NCBI GenBank assembly: GCA_000442125.1
Contig: KE546980.1
Coordinates: 248,001-312,000 of the forward strand
Length of the DNA: 64,000 bases
Direction of reading: 5' to 3'
From: Opeltia flavorubescens
Lineage: Eukaryota > Ascomycota > Lecanoromycetes > Teloschistales > Teloschistaceae
The notes below the pieces were generated by a model. That model was not told the origin of the DNA, ran no database searches, and worked only from the letters and a program-made list of their open reading frames with translations. Below, piece after piece: positions 12,064 through 24,336 of this stretch. The translations under genes and the position numbers were made by a program. Positions within the stretch are counted from its first letter, which is position 1. Every line of letters begins with the position of its first letter.

Positions 12064-13524
12064 TTAGACTTTCGAATCTTGGAAGCGAGAATAGTCATTA
12101 TTCCTCCGCTCGGCTTGACTCTGGGTTTCACTGCAGGACTCAATATGGAGATCCGTCTGCACTCTGATCCCGTTTTCCTGATTACGATTATCGGTAGGAT
12201 GGTAACCTGGGTATCCTCCACCACCGTTTCCTGTGGATTCCTGGTCCTGCTTCGCCTCCACTATGATTCGTTCATCGCTGTCCATGGCGGTATCGTTGGG
12301 CATGCTAAGCGGATGGCGGAACTTCTTGGCCTTCTTGTTGGATTCCCCGGTCCGGTACGATCCTAATGGGTAGCTTCTTCTGTCTTCACTCGATTTGCCC
12401 CAAGTTTTCGGTTGTTGCTGCAACCGTTGGAATAGAGTGTAGAGCATTGGAAGATTGCCGACGACAACGGCGACGAAGGATTCGCGGATGGACCATTCGC
12501 CTGCTTGTTGAGGGCCATTTACTCCCGACTGTGACTAGGTCAGCAGCTGCCTTTGAACAAGGGCCCTGGATACTTACGGTCAGGATTAGGATACATCGGA
12601 GAAGTCCGAACACTGTGATAAGGATGCCGCCAGAGAACATGACTGACAACACCCACTTCTTCCTGGTATTGAGCCGTGATGCCCAGATCATCTACGAACA
12701 ACATTAGCAAATTGTGCGAACAACCTAGCGCCATCCAAGAGTCTTACAGGCAATGGTACCGACATCAAATAGATATCGGTTGAGACGTTCAACGTTATCA
12801 AAACGGCTACCTGCAGCTTCGAGATTGCCGGCTGGCAGAAATCTGTTCATCATTAACTTGGATCGTGCTTTGAAGTCATGGCCTACATACTTCCTGGATC
12901 TGGATTAATCTGCCAATGGCCGTGGACCGGCCGACAGCCAAAAATAATGGTGAGGAAGGTTGCAAGGAACGTCAAGGCCAGTATGACGCCGCCGATTCGA
13001 ATGCGCAGGCGCATGTTATTCACATTGTCCCTAAGAAACCGTCAGCTCACTGCTCAACTTTCTTGCTTGAACGATCGACATTGACGTACGTCAAGCGAGA
13101 GAAAAAGATGAGCATGCAGAATTTCAAAGTCCAGAGCAGCACAGTATATGTGAGCCATCCAACAAGCTGATTTTTGGATCCGCCGACTCTAAGCCGGTAC
13201 TCCTCTCCTTGGGGATCGATAGCTGCACGATGTTCCGGCGTCATACCACTGTTGGCCAGCCCTTTCCACTTCGCACCGACATAATAGGCTACAGTGGTTT
13301 CAGCCGAATATAGAGCCTGAGAATGGATCAGTCACGGTTCGAATGGTGAAGACCAGAATGGTATAGCAACTCCAGAGTCATACCCCAGCTATTATCATTA
13401 AGTAGTCATCAGCAGCAAGTCTCGAAAACCCGACTGTCAACACGCGAGAAACCCATCGCAATGCAATGACCACCAGAGCGATTGCTAGCAGGGTGAAAGC
13501 CTCGGCAACGAAGTTCTCGGCCAT
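12064..13524 (-). CDS. SAT4-type fungal rhodopsin-domain integral membrane protein
   Basis: Polytopic plasma-membrane-type protein of the large Pezizomycotina SAT4/rhodopsin-domain family, whose members are mostly of unknown function. Six exons: 13524..13384, 13316..13090, 13030..12891, 12842..12748, 12691..12578 and 12534..12064. Phases close to 1188 nt, 395 residues. Family marks are RWVSRVLTVGF then AADDYLMIIAG in the first exon, CRPVHGHWQINPDPG with a following FCQPA (paired Cys in an extracellular loop), TDIYLMSVPLP, and RESFVAVVVGNLPMLYTLF before the tail. Seven hydrophobic segments can be traced. The last 110 or so residues are a hydrophilic, presumably cytoplasmic tail rich in Ser, Asn and Gln. 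No light-sensing retinal lysine context is evident, so this is not called an opsin. Confidence 0.85.
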
Positions 13525-14822
13525 TACGAAGCCCGTTCAACGAGTCACATTAAGATAGAGACAAAAGAAGAACGTTCTGAATATTTAATGAACGAAAGAA
13601 ACTAATATATTCTGTCATGTCGTCCACGGACAGGTGCACTCATGAGGCAAATGCTAAGGGTGACGCCCCCTATGCGCTTGTGCCGAGATATACATGTGCA
13701 TACATGCGAGATCAGACTCGGGCAAGACTAAGGCAGAAAGCAGGGTACTAAAGGGATTATCCAGGTACCATCCAAACTGGCGGGCCAGTGGATTGGGTTC
13801 TGTTTGGTCAATGACAAAGAGTTTGACGACAAACGCATGGTGGAGAAGTGGCCATGACCGAATTCGTCAGTGGGTTTCACGATGTTCCACAGAAGAGATC
13901 GGACTAAAAGGGAACTGGAACATGCAGTATGAGGTAAGTGTGGTAGATCTCCGTTCAATCAAAAGTCCAACCTCGACCAACGGCAACTAATGATTGGCAT
14001 CCGGGGAAGCTGCTGATGTTGATTTGACAATGACTTTTGACAGGTGAATCCCGGACTGTGCCACCTGCAGTCCCATGTCGTTTCTGTATATTGCANCGGC
14101 CAGGGTTCTCGAACATGAAGAGAAGATATCGTTGGAACACAATAGCACAGGTGCATTCCGTACAACCCATGTTGATGCAGGTTGTCGCAATCGCATATGC
14201 ACGTATGCAAAGATGATTTATTGGGAACGCAAAACCTTATCATGTCTCTAACTCATAGAGGCCTACTCCTTGTCTAATCTGCCACCGGCCTTCAACTAAT
14301 CAGCGGCCACTATGTAGCGGTCTATCCGACAGAAGTCTTCGCACGGCCTAAAGCGGTAGGCGTCGCGCTTGTGGCGAATCATCTTTAGCCAAAGAACCTA
14401 CGATTGTTCCAGAAGTCTAGATCATCACAACGCTTTGATCTCTTGCGTGCGCAAAGGCAACGTGAAATTGGAGACTAGCAAAGTTTCTTTCTTGCGACGA
14501 CAATCCAAGGCTTGTTTGTTCGTATTCAGGAGAAAATGATGAAATTTGTAATCACTGAATTTCATCGTCGATGCCTTGTCAACGCCCAGGATTCGAGCGG
14601 CTGCTGCGGGGTAGGCAAGACTCAGCTTCGAAGCTACAGGATGCTGGCCGCATGAATTAATTCTCCGTCACGGTCGAGACTTTGAACCACAATGCAATCC
14701 TACGGCTCGGTTTCTGGCCTCGGCATTAGTATGTCATTTAATTGCTGGGTCAAAGAACTCCCATGTTCCAATTCCATTTCCATCCTGCATCATTGTTCTG
14801 AAGTATTGAGACTGTAGAAATC
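13525..14822. other. Intergenic region between SAT4-like and ALDH genes (contains one ambiguous base)
   Basis: About 1.3 kb between divergent genes, with a single N at 14096. Short ORFs on both strands show no family features. I see only presumed promoters here. Confidence 0.4.
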
Positions 14823-16497
14823 ATGGCACCAGCTGCGACTACAAACGGCGTCATTGACGGGGTTAATGGAAAGGGTGTCAATGGCCATACTTCTACCACT
14901 AAGAAGCTTCAATTCGAGGTAACGATTTCTGTCCAATCGGAACCTCGATTCACGTAGCACAAAGCTGATCAGCCAGACTTACCATAATATCATCAACAAT
15001 GAATTGACCAGCACTGCCAAAACCCGTCATGGAATCAATCCCGCTGGGGTTCTACCCCTCCCCGAAGTTCCTGTCTCAACACAGGAAGATGTCGACAAAG
15101 CCGTCGCTTCCGCAAAGACGGCATACAAGTCATGGTCCCAGGTTCCCATTGAAGAGAGAGGCCAGAAGCTCCGCGAATACGCTGATATCCTTGATGAGCA
15201 TAAGGACGAGTTCGCCAAATTATTGACCCAGGAACAAGGCAAACCTCTCTCCCAATCGTATGTCGAGTTTGGCATGTCCACCACATGGCTCCGCGCATTC
15301 AGCACGATGGAAATCCCCGAAGACCTCATCGAAGACACCGAGGACCGCCGGGTCGTTGTGAGATATGTACCTTTGGGCGTCACTTGCGGTATCGTCCCAT
15401 GGAACTTTCCCATCTTGCTGGCTATTGGGAAAGTCGGTCCGGCTCTATACACAGGCAACACCATCATCATCAAGCCCTCTCCATATACTCCGTACTGCAA
15501 CCTGAAGCTCGCGGAATTGGGCATGCAGATCTTCCCCCCGGGTGTGTTCCAAGCGCTCAGCGGCGAGGAAGACCTTGGACCCATGTTCACAGCCCACCCG
15601 AACGTCGACAAGATCTCTTTTACCGGCTCTATTGCCACTGGTAAGAAGGTCATGGCGGCCGCCGCTCCGACTTTGAAGAGAGTCACCCTTGAATTGGGTG
15701 GCAATGATGCCGCTATCATCTGTGAAGATGTAGACATCGAAGCGATTATTCCACAGGTACGTTCGATTCAAAACCTACCCCCAGAACATGGGCCACAAAA
15801 AACCCCAAGATGCATAAAACAAGCGAAAACATCTAACTCTCCTCATCCACCACAGCTCGCAATATCCTCCTTCCTCTGCTCCTCCCAAATCTGCATGATG
15901 GTCAAGCGCCTCTACGTCCACGAATCCATCTACGCAAAATTCCTCTCCACCTTCGCCTCCCACATAAAATCAACAATGCAAGTCGGTCCCGGCACCGACC
16001 CGGAGAACTTCATCGGCCCTGTACAGAACAGGATGCAATATGATAAAGTCCGCGCCATGTATGCGCAAATCTCCACCCAAGGGTGGCAAACCGTCACAGG
16101 CGGTGATGTCCCCCCGCAAGATCCTGCAGATAACAAGGGCTTTTATTTCACGCCCACGTTACTCGATAACCCTCCCGACGACAGTAAAGTCGTCACGGAA
16201 GAACCCTTCGGCCCCATCCTCCCCGTCCTGAAATGGAAAGATGAAGAGGAAGTCCTCGCCAGGGCGAACGATAGTATGATGGCTCTTGGCGCAAGCGTGT
16301 GGAGCAAAGATGTAGATCGGGCGGAGAGGATGGCGCGGAGGATGGAAGCGGGGACTGTGTGGACGAATAGCCATTTTGAAGTTAGTCCCAGTATTCCGTT
16401 CGGGGGGCATAAGTGGAGTGGGATTGGGACGGAGTGGGGGCTCAATGGGCTGAAAGCTTATTGTAATGCGCAGAGTCTTTGGTTGAAGAAGAAGTAG
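14823..16497 (+). CDS. NAD(P)-dependent aldehyde dehydrogenase
   Basis: Oxidises an aldehyde to the carboxylate with NAD(P)+. Three exons, 14823..14918, 14977..15756 and 15856..16497, give 505 residues, the usual size for the family. The first exon is a Gly/Asn/Thr-rich leader, MAPAATTNGVIDGVNGKGVN, then KLQFE joined to TYHNIINNEL. Conserved marks: PWNFPILLAIGKVGPAL, KPSPYTP, FTGSIATGKKV, catalytic base Glu271 in LELGGND, catalytic Cys305 in SSQICMM (34 residues apart, as in ALDH2), EEPFGPILP and FGGHKWSGIG. It is close to the cytosolic broad-specificity class of fungal ALDHs. The residues around Cys305 (SSQIC in place of the common NxGQxC) are slightly unusual. Substrate cannot be told from sequence. 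Confidence 0.92.
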
Positions 16498-17400
16498 GCT
16501 TAGTGTGTTTGGAGCGGGGAGGGAGAAGGTAGGGATTTAGGAGCATAGGGGGGAGGGAATGGATGTACACGAATATATGGAAATTTACGGATGTATGTAG
16601 TTCATCAGAGATGAAACGATGAAACCAGCAAGAAAAGTATAGAACGCGGAGAAAATCTATCAATGAAAATGATGTGATCAAATTGATACTACTCTCTGAA
16701 CAACCCTTCTCAACCCTCCCCATTCACTCACAAATTTTTATTTCCAAAGCCAATGACTGAAGAAGGGGGGGAGTATATATAAACATTTCCAAGGGCCACG
16801 GACGCTCAGAGACATACAAAGTAGTATATTTGATTCATCTCATGCAGTGTCTTACGTTCTACACGTGAGCATATACTCTATCAATCCGCAAATTAAACGT
16901 CGAATTAACGACTGAAGAGGACGTATTTAATAGAAATACACATCTCGACTACTTTCTAGAAGTGAAACACATCACCAGCAGGACTGTGGAGGGATCTTGC
17001 AGGGCGTATACTGATGTTGAAACATTGATCGATAAATCAGCCGCTGTGGATGATCAAACCACATCTCTGATGGAGATTAATCATGCAGTGTGGCAGATTT
17101 AGGACGAGGAGGGACGAACAGAGAATGAAATTCGGATGATAATGCGTATGGAGGGACACGGGACAAATGCATTCATGGCAGGATATGATACGAACAAGCA
17201 GGATAAGTTCACAAGCACTCCACTCAAGCGGGATGTTCAGTCTTTTCACATTCGAGCGCGGAGAGAGATATGAAGTCTGAAAAGGTGATAGAGGTCATAT
17301 CGAAAGAGTTTCGAGGGTATCGTATAATCGTAAGTCATAACTAGGTCGTATTCACAAAGAAGCGAAGTCTTCCACCTTCATTTGCCTAGGACTGGCCTCT
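16498..17400. other. Convergent 3' intergenic region
   Basis: About 900 bases between the stop codons of the ALDH gene and the membrane-protein gene. It is A/T-leaning and no gene is seen. Confidence 0.4.
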
Positions 17401-18605
17401 TCATACATCCGTCACCTCCGGCCCACAGTATATGGGATCTTGCGAACGATCTTTGTACGAGTTCCTTTTCCAGTGCGGTTCTGCCGGTACCGGTAGAAAA
17501 GGGATCGGTTCAGCGGCCGGGGGGGATAGTTTAGCAGCGCCTGGACGGTTTATCGTCTCAAGTGGCATGTCCGGCGTTCCTTGTTGCGGATGCATGCGAC
17601 GCATATTGGCGAACAAGGATGCGAAGGCAAGGATGGTGCAAAGGTCGTAGAATGTCTGCCGTGCAAACCTGACCGGAATGCGCTGAGTTCCGTAGATGGC
17701 ATCGGAGTTGTTGGAATTTATTATGCAGTCGATGACAATGGTCCACACTTGGCGGACGATGAGTAAGGTACCGATGGCAAGGAAGAAGTTTCTGCGGATC
17801 TAATATAGAGATCAGACCATGAAACAAGGGAATGGCGAAAAGTTTTCCATACCCTCAGTCTAGGCTGACCATCCTCTGAAGAGGACAGGATCATGAAACC
17901 CCAGATCAACACTTCAGCGATAACAACAAGGTAGAGTAAGTCGTACACAAGTCGGGATATCCGCGCCAAGTTGAAGAAACTATTGTCGTCGAGACCATCA
18001 TTGATACGCTCAGCAAAGTATGCTGTTTGACAGGCCAGAGAAAAAGCCCAGACCAACAACAGCATACGGCAGAGGAAGTAATGAAAGACGGTCTTCCTAG
18101 GAGTGCTTCGTAATTTGTAGACGCCGGTAATGTTCAGGAAAGACACCATTTGGGTCATGAAGGCGGCAAGAAGCAATATCTCGGCAATGGTTCGGAACCA
18201 AAGGAGGATGATAGCGAAAACGAGATAGGTCGGTGAGGCATTTTCACAGTCATCGATCAGGATTGCAACAATGCAGTCCCAGGTGCGGCTTCTGTAATGT
18301 TGTTAGTGAATGATCTCCTTTCATTCTGTGCCATGGCATTCGACTCAGGAGATAGGTAGTCGAAGTCACGACGTCCCCGCCTTCTGAAAGTAGCAGGATA
18401 GACACACTTACATGATGGAAAAGGTAATGGCTGCCATGAACCATCGGAATTGACTTTTAGCGGTTGATGATGTCGTCCGCAACAAGAGAGCCCAGGTGGA
18501 AATACCGCATAGGACCAGGATGGCAATGATCCCATTGGCAATGTTTGCTCGCCGATACTTGTTTGCCCAACCATTGTAGCAGTCCGTCGTGGTCAAATAA
18601 TCCAT
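17401..18605 (-). CDS. Unassigned polytopic membrane protein
   Basis: I do not recognise a named family. Three exons, 18605..18412, 18291..17853 and 17799..17401, close in phase to 1032 nt and 343 residues. Roughly seven hydrophobic segments are visible: IIAILVLCGISTWALLL, FMAAITFSIM, TYLVFAIILLWF, then the segment containing MTQMVSF, MLLLVWAFSLAC, YDLLYLVVIAEVLIWGFMIL, and FFLAIGTLLIV with DLCTILAFASLFAN. The C-terminal 60 residues are hydrophilic and proline-rich and probably cytoplasmic. The topology resembles other orphan fungal seven-TM proteins. The start at MDYLTTTD is the first ATG in the exon. Confidence 0.75.
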
Positions 18606-19594
18606 TGAATGACGAAAGACTTCGACCAAGTGATTGTGAGCTGACAGACGGGGTCTGATAGACTCAACGCGGCTTCAATAAAGAGGAGGAGTTGAAGGGC
18701 ACAGGAATGCGTGTTCACGATAATGAATGCAAAGATATGTTATAATCGAATATCAATGTCCTAGGAATAAAAGACTTCGCCCAAGATCACGGCAGATTGC
18801 TCCTTCGTAAGGCTTCTCGGATCATGAGCAGTCACATAAAGAATGTCGAATCAATGCACGTGTACTAAAAGTATGACGGTTGGGGAAAGCATAGAGATCG
18901 GATGCATCATAAATATGCTCAAGAGATCTTCCCGTCGTCTATGCCGAATGGCAGCGGCCACCCAGGCGAAGCATACCTGGCAACCTGACCCATCATTTTC
19001 AATAAGAGAAATGGTAGCGACGGCAGGAGCGACTCCTCTACCAGAAATAGCAGACCAAAATCGATGTAACGGAATCTTGACGATCAAGACCGTGATGGAC
19101 TGGATCATCTAGCGACACACTCACCTGATACTCTTTTACAGACTATCTACTGCTGTTTCTACAGAAAGAATGTGGGTTGACTCGATAATCATTTTGGGAG
19201 AAAGGATGTGCAATAATCAGCCTTACAGCCTCGTCGATCCTTCCATGATCCTCGGAGCACGGGAGTGTTTCACTTGGCAAACAAGCATCCAAAATTGCTT
19301 ACACCCTTGGCCTGGGCTTGCACACACAATAATGCATCGAATACCTCCGTGACTCCAAGATCCCAGCTTTACTATTTGAAAATTTTTGCGTCTATGGTTT
19401 TTTTGAAGTCAAAAAGAGCTCCAAGACCAAACAGGAGAGCTATACGGAACTTTTCTGCATCCATTTTAGTTCTATTGTTCATGTAGGTATCAATCCAAGA
19501 TTCCAATCAACCAGATGTCCAAGGGTCGTAGACGTAGTGATTCCGTGTGAGAGACATACCGCCGATGTCGTTGCTCTCCTCATGGAGCTCTGCT
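18606..19594. other. Upstream intergenic region, no gene seen
   Basis: About 1 kb upstream of the membrane-protein gene and downstream of the Rossmann-fold gene. Short ORFs have no features. It presumably holds a promoter and a 3' end. Confidence 0.35.
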
Positions 19595-20346
19595 CTATGT
19601 TTCATCCTTCTCCAATTTCTTTTTCAATGCCTTGCCCTCATTTCGCAAAACATCGACCTCAATGATCTGACTCTTATGGCCATTGATCGCCGTATCAAGC
19701 ACCTTCGCCGCCAAATCATCAACATTGACGGCTTTCACCAAGAATTGCAACACCGCAGGAAAAGAGCTGTTCTTCGCCAGAACGGGGCCAGGACGTGCAA
19801 TGTACGCAAGTAGCGTATCCTTCCCTTCTTTTTCTTGCAATTCCATCAGCCCGGTCTCCACTTCTCCCTGCCAGAAAAAAGTAAGTTTTGACTCGAAAGC
19901 TTTCTAATATTCCAGCCACGTACTCTGATCATTCTCGCCTCCTTCACAAACCATAGATTCTTGTTTGGATCTCTTTCGGTGAAAAAGCCACTTAGATACA
20001 CAAATTTGAACTTGTTCCCGTCGCCCAAGCTTGGCCCCAATTTTTCCGCGAATGTTCTGGCCGCGGTGATGGTGTAGCTGATATTGATCTTGCGATATTC
20101 CTCGGGATTCAGAGCTTTGGCGACGCCGAGAGACCATACACAGGCTTCGGCGCCAGTGCAAGCTTCGAGAATTTCGTCAGTGTAGGTGAGGAAGTCATCC
20201 TGGACGATGACGGTGAGTTTCGGGTCTTTGATGGAGAGTGGCTTGCGAGTAAGAACAAGGATAGAGGTTATGGAAGGGTGGAGGATGGCGGATTGGAGGA
20301 CTTCACCCCCAATGAAGCCAGTAACGCCTGTGAGAATAATCTTCAT
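19595..20346 (-). CDS. Rossmann-fold NAD(P)-binding protein (extended/atypical SDR-like)
   Basis: Small nucleotide-binding protein of the NAD(P)-dependent epimerase/SDR type. Two exons, 20346..19924 and 19867..19595, give 231 residues. It opens directly with MKIILTGVTGFIGGEVL, which holds the TGxxGxxG dinucleotide loop at residues 6-13. The second strand is ILVLTRKPL, and CVWSLGVAKAL follows. FVYLSGFFTERDP and WFVKEARMIRGEVE come later, where a Tyr-x3-Lys pair would be expected; no clean YxxxK is visible, so catalytic activity is unclear. The second exon reads EVETGLMELQEKEGK and ends in a charged helix. Splicing is confirmed by the conserved junction KEARMIR-GEVE. A longer start exists upstream but lacks an ATG. 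Confidence 0.82.
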
Positions 20347-20817
20347 GGTCAATGTCGCCAAGTGCGAGGGATGTACTCCAATAGAAATACCGAGCCTGCA
20401 CAGAAATCGGTCAGGATGGAAGAACAGACGATGAAATTATCAATTCATGGCGTTGTTATCTATCGTTTGCTGCCTAACCATCATTGATTGATGGCCGTGC
20501 CTCCAAGGAATAATCCTTTTACCCTTAAGTGAATGTGAGGTCATTCATGTGGCGGGTAGGTCGCAGGGATGAGACAGCTTGCTTCGACATGATACGACAC
20601 AGTACTGCACAACGGTTCTGTCGACTAGAATGACCTCACGTCACCTCGTAAGACTGTTGACACCAACTACGATTATCGACGTGGGATACATTTATTTTGA
20701 GTGAAGAAAGCCACTTCGTGATCTATACATCTAAGCTGTAGTTGTCTTCCTTGTATCGTGGGAGCATGGTTCGACAAGACACAGCCCCTTCTCAATGCGC
20801 ATTTTAAGGTAAGGTGT
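20347..20817. other. Short intergenic region
   Basis: About 470 bases between the promoter side of the Rossmann-fold gene and the 3' end of the HSM3-like gene. No gene seen. Confidence 0.4.
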
Positions 20818-22798
20818 TCACAATTCTACTGTCGCTATCCGACCGCCTACATCACTTTGACCCCCTAAAACTCCCACAGCCAATCGCCTGTCCACCGTAG
20901 CTAAAACCTCATCGAGCTGACCTGTCTCCTGCACGAATTCCTTGAGTCTCGACTTCAATGAAAGCAATGCATCGTACTTGGCAGCAGCGACACGGTATGT
21001 AGCGCTCTCTACATCCCCTTTGCCTCCACCAACCAGATTACTGAACGTCTGTGCTGGGCGAAACAAATATGGAAGGACGATTTCCAATGCTGGAGGTGCG
21101 AGTATAGCCAAGAGTCCAGAAGACGGTAAAGGCTGTGAAGCATGGCAGATCTCAGCAAGCCGTGTCTCTGTAGGAAGTCCAGACTGGCTGTCGCTAGTAT
21201 CCGAAGGCAAAGGGCCCCAAGAAGCGTTTAGGACTGCTTGAATTAGTGCAATCGCTGCCAGCGCTGCGTCTTTTAAGGCTACCGTTTCTGCAGCTTTGAC
21301 CACATCTTGCCACAGTTGCGGATATTGGTTGAAGTATAAGTAATACAGTGCGCGAGCTGCTGACTTCTGAGCCGATTCATCATGAGATGCAAGAGCATCT
21401 GCAGTATCGGATTGTCTCGTTGGACCCCGGAACACGGTTGCCAAGGTCTGCAATGCGTCCTCGTTGGGCGGTTTGGCCGTCAACATGAACAAAGGTGAAC
21501 CAGAATTTGAGTCTGGAAGTAGAGCACGTCCAGGCAAAGAAGCCAGTACGTGGAGATCGTGCTTAGGTGTCAGACCTTGTGCCCAGCGTCCAGGAGACAT
21601 CCCACCCAGGACTTCTGACAACCGACGCAAGACCCCTTTCGATACAGAAGAAGAGGAAAGAAAGTGTGCAGGATAATATGACGCATATGTGGAAAGATAG
21701 TTGGCAGAGCGGCTGTAGATATAAGTCATATCGAGGGAGCTATGCTTACTGGATTCAAGGTAGTATGACAAGGTACGAGAGTGAAGGCCTGTTCTTATGA
21801 GAAATTCGAGGGTAGATGAGGAATGAGAGGTTTGCGAAGAGATTTCGAAAGTCTGGATCTTTGAATGGTCTGGTTTCAAGAGCTCAGCGAAGAAATCGAC
21901 CAAAGTCATATGCATGAGGATATCGTCTTCGTAGTCCACCATGTTCAAAGTTGCAAATTCCAAGAGACCTCCTTCTTTGACACCATATGCAATCTCGACT
22001 TCGGCGATTTGTGAAGTCCTGATAGAATCGCAGTCAATCTTGGCCAGAAGATCGAGTAGGCGAGCTTGAGCCACCGTTTTGTCTCTCTTGTTCAACTGGC
22101 CTTCTTCACCAACCGTGCTGAGGCTGCAAATTTGATATATCGATCCGTAGATGTCTTTGTCTCGAAATACTCTCCGCCACATCAGACTCTGATGACAAGG
22201 CTCATGGTCTATAGATCCAGTGTGACCAGGTCCCCCCTCATCGGCTGTGAGGAGACCAAGAAAGACATCATGCGCTTTCTGAGCTACGGCGGTATCCGAC
22301 GTCGAAAGCCAAAGTTTGATCAGTGAAGCCACAACATCAGGCTTGCCAGCGACGATCCCAGCGTCGCTTCTCCGAAATTTGGCTTTGTCCAGCAAGCATA
22401 AGGTGACAAGATTGATAGGTGGTGACGGGGCGCTTAGGCCGGCTGAAAAATCAACAGGTGGCTGTATTGTATGGAGGACTCGCGAGAATGTGTAGCTGGC
22501 TGGTCGGATGAGGATTTGTATAAGGTTAGTCGCAGGTGTAGGGTCTTGCTCTAATTCGGGAAGAAGGTCAGCCAGCTGCTGAATGAGCATATCTCGCTCC
22601 GGTTCGGCGATAGCTTCTGCAAACGGTCAGTATCATGACGTAAAAGCTGCGAAGACCGATGGGAGATCGTGGCATCGTAGGATGCACACCGGTAACTTGC
22701 CCGTCGAACTTCTCCAATAGCTTCTCGTCGAGGATTTTCCCGGAAGGATCAATAAAGACTCCTGCCAGGTGATATCGAATATCATTGATCACTTCCAT
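20818..22798 (-). CDS. HSM3-like 26S proteasome assembly chaperone (PSMD5-type)
   Basis: Likely a helical-repeat chaperone of the proteasome base, comparable to yeast Hsm3 and metazoan PSMD5. Two exons, 22798..22690 and 22616..20818, give 635 residues. Exon one starts MEVINDIRYHLAGVF and joins FDGQVT to EAIAEPERDML in phase. The body consists of repeated amphipathic helices without catalytic motifs. A segment around residues 85-170, with PPINLVTLCLLDKAKF, DVVASLIKLWLSTSD and KAHDVFLGLL, matches what I recall of the fungal HSM3 N-terminal domain. The C-terminal part contains further ARM/HEAT-like helices. The assignment is from overall pattern and not from a single motif. It shares a 226-bp promoter with the CSN6 gene. 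Confidence 0.7.
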
Positions 22799-23024
22799 CG
22801 TGTTCTTTTGACAAGCTGTGGAGAGTTCAGGTTGATTGTCAGCCTGAGGAGAATGTCGAGCTGTATTTCGGGGATGCAATGATATGACGTAGTGCTCTAC
22901 ACATGTCTGCATAATTGAGCTTTAAGACGCTTAAAGTGCATAATTTTATACGATCAAAGAAGGGAAGGCTTTCGATAACAAGCTTCTTTTTGCTCCATAG
23001 ACCTCTTCAGGATTCGATCTCACA
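22799..23024. promoter_or_regulatory. Short bidirectional promoter, HSM3-like / CSN6
   Basis: The two start codons are only 226 bases apart on opposite strands, so both promoters must lie in this interval. No classical TATA box or known proteasome-associated element could be assigned by eye. Confidence 0.6.
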
Positions 23025-24336
23025 ATGAGCCAGAACAATCACAGCTCCCTCGTATCGAATAACAAATCCTCCGATTCCGGTCTTCAGATCCATCTACATC
23101 CTCTTGTTTTGCTCACCGTATCAGATCACATTACAAGGCATACACTTCGAAGGCGACGGGAACCTATCGTTGGAGCATTACTCGGACAACACAATGGCAG
23201 AGATATTACGCTTGAACATGCTTTCGAATGTCAAGTCGTCGGCGCCGAGCAGGGTGCCGTACGACTACATCAAGCATGGTTTGAGGATCGCTTACAGCAG
23301 TTCAAGGATGTCCACAAAGAGCCGGCGCTGGAGCTCGTAGGATGGTTCACAACAGCTCCAGCTTCTGGACCAGAGCTGCAACACATTCCCGTACACCAGC
23401 AGATCCTCCAAGAGTACAACGAAACAGCCATTCTTCTCGCCTTTCATCCCAGAGACGTCTTGGCAGGAAATACACAGGGAGGAAAATTACCATTGACCAT
23501 ATACGAGAGTGTCTACGAGGGGCCACAGGGTATTGCGAAAGGAGCAACGTATGAAGCGGATGGAGATCGATCAATGGAAATCGATACGCCAGAGAACCCA
23601 CTGGACTTGAAATTCCGAGAGCTACCTTACAGCGTGGATACTGGAGAAGCTGAGATGATCGGAGTGGACTTTGTCGCTCGTGGAGGAGGGAACGCAACAA
23701 ACATTGATGCCCCGGCAAAGCAAAAGGGCAAAGAGAAGAGCACCAAAGATAGCAAGGCACAACAAGAGGCCAAGCTATTAAACGATGCTTCACTACTGTC
23801 AGCGGAAGACGAGGAGCGTGAGTAATTGATTCCTGGCATGAAGATTGTGCTGACACATAATCTTGGTAGTGGTCACCTCGTTGACGGCGCGCGCGAATGC
23901 AGTAAAAATGCTCCACACCCGTATCCAATTACTCAAATCATACCTTACGAGCCTTCCTCCATCCTATCTCTCCGGTGGCTCAGCCGCCAACGGTACCATG
24001 ACGGATGCAGCTCCAGCGCCAGATTCCCCGGAGATTAATCATTCTATACTCCGCTCCATCCAAGCCCTCATCAACCGATTACCTCTCGTCGTCCCAGCAG
24101 ACGGTGCAGCCTTCGAACAAGAATCTCTAGCAGAAAAGAGTGATGTTTCTCTGGTTGCGCTCCTAGGAGACCTGACAAGAGGGACCAAGGATTTACGGGA
24201 GATGGGGAAGAAGTTCAGCATCGTCAACCATGGGAAACAGAGACAACGACCTGGGAAAACTTTAAGCCAGATGACTGAAAATGCCGAGGATCCATTTTAC
24301 CAGCAGATGATGTTTATGGACCAACCATACGATTGA
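23025..24336 (+). CDS. csnF: COP9 signalosome subunit 6 (CSN6/CsnF), MPN domain
   Basis: Non-catalytic MPN subunit of the COP9 signalosome, the complex that removes Nedd8 from cullins. Two exons, 23025..23817 and 23870..24336, give 419 residues; the intron joins DEE to LVTSLTARANAVKM. The MPN- domain covers about residues 20-175: IHLHPLVLLTVSDHITR, PIVGALLGQHNGRDITLEHAFE, LELVGWFTTAP, HIPVHQQILQEYNE and LPLTIYESVYEG. There is no JAMM zinc motif (HxH...SxxD), as expected for CSN6 rather than CSN5. A charged Lys/Glu-rich linker (about residues 230-265) and a C-terminal helical part follow. The pattern of subunit 6, rather than the proteasome subunit Rpn8, is supported by VGALLGQHNGR and by the helix HTRIQLLKSYL. 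Confidence 0.9.

Noticed and set aside
12064-13524. Calling the SAT4-like protein a light-sensing opsin
   Set aside because: The family name includes rhodopsin, but no retinal-binding lysine context is visible in the last helix.
15027-15737. A 236-codon minus-strand ORF inside the ALDH gene
   Set aside because: It is a shadow of the ALDH coding sequence, with no domain of its own.
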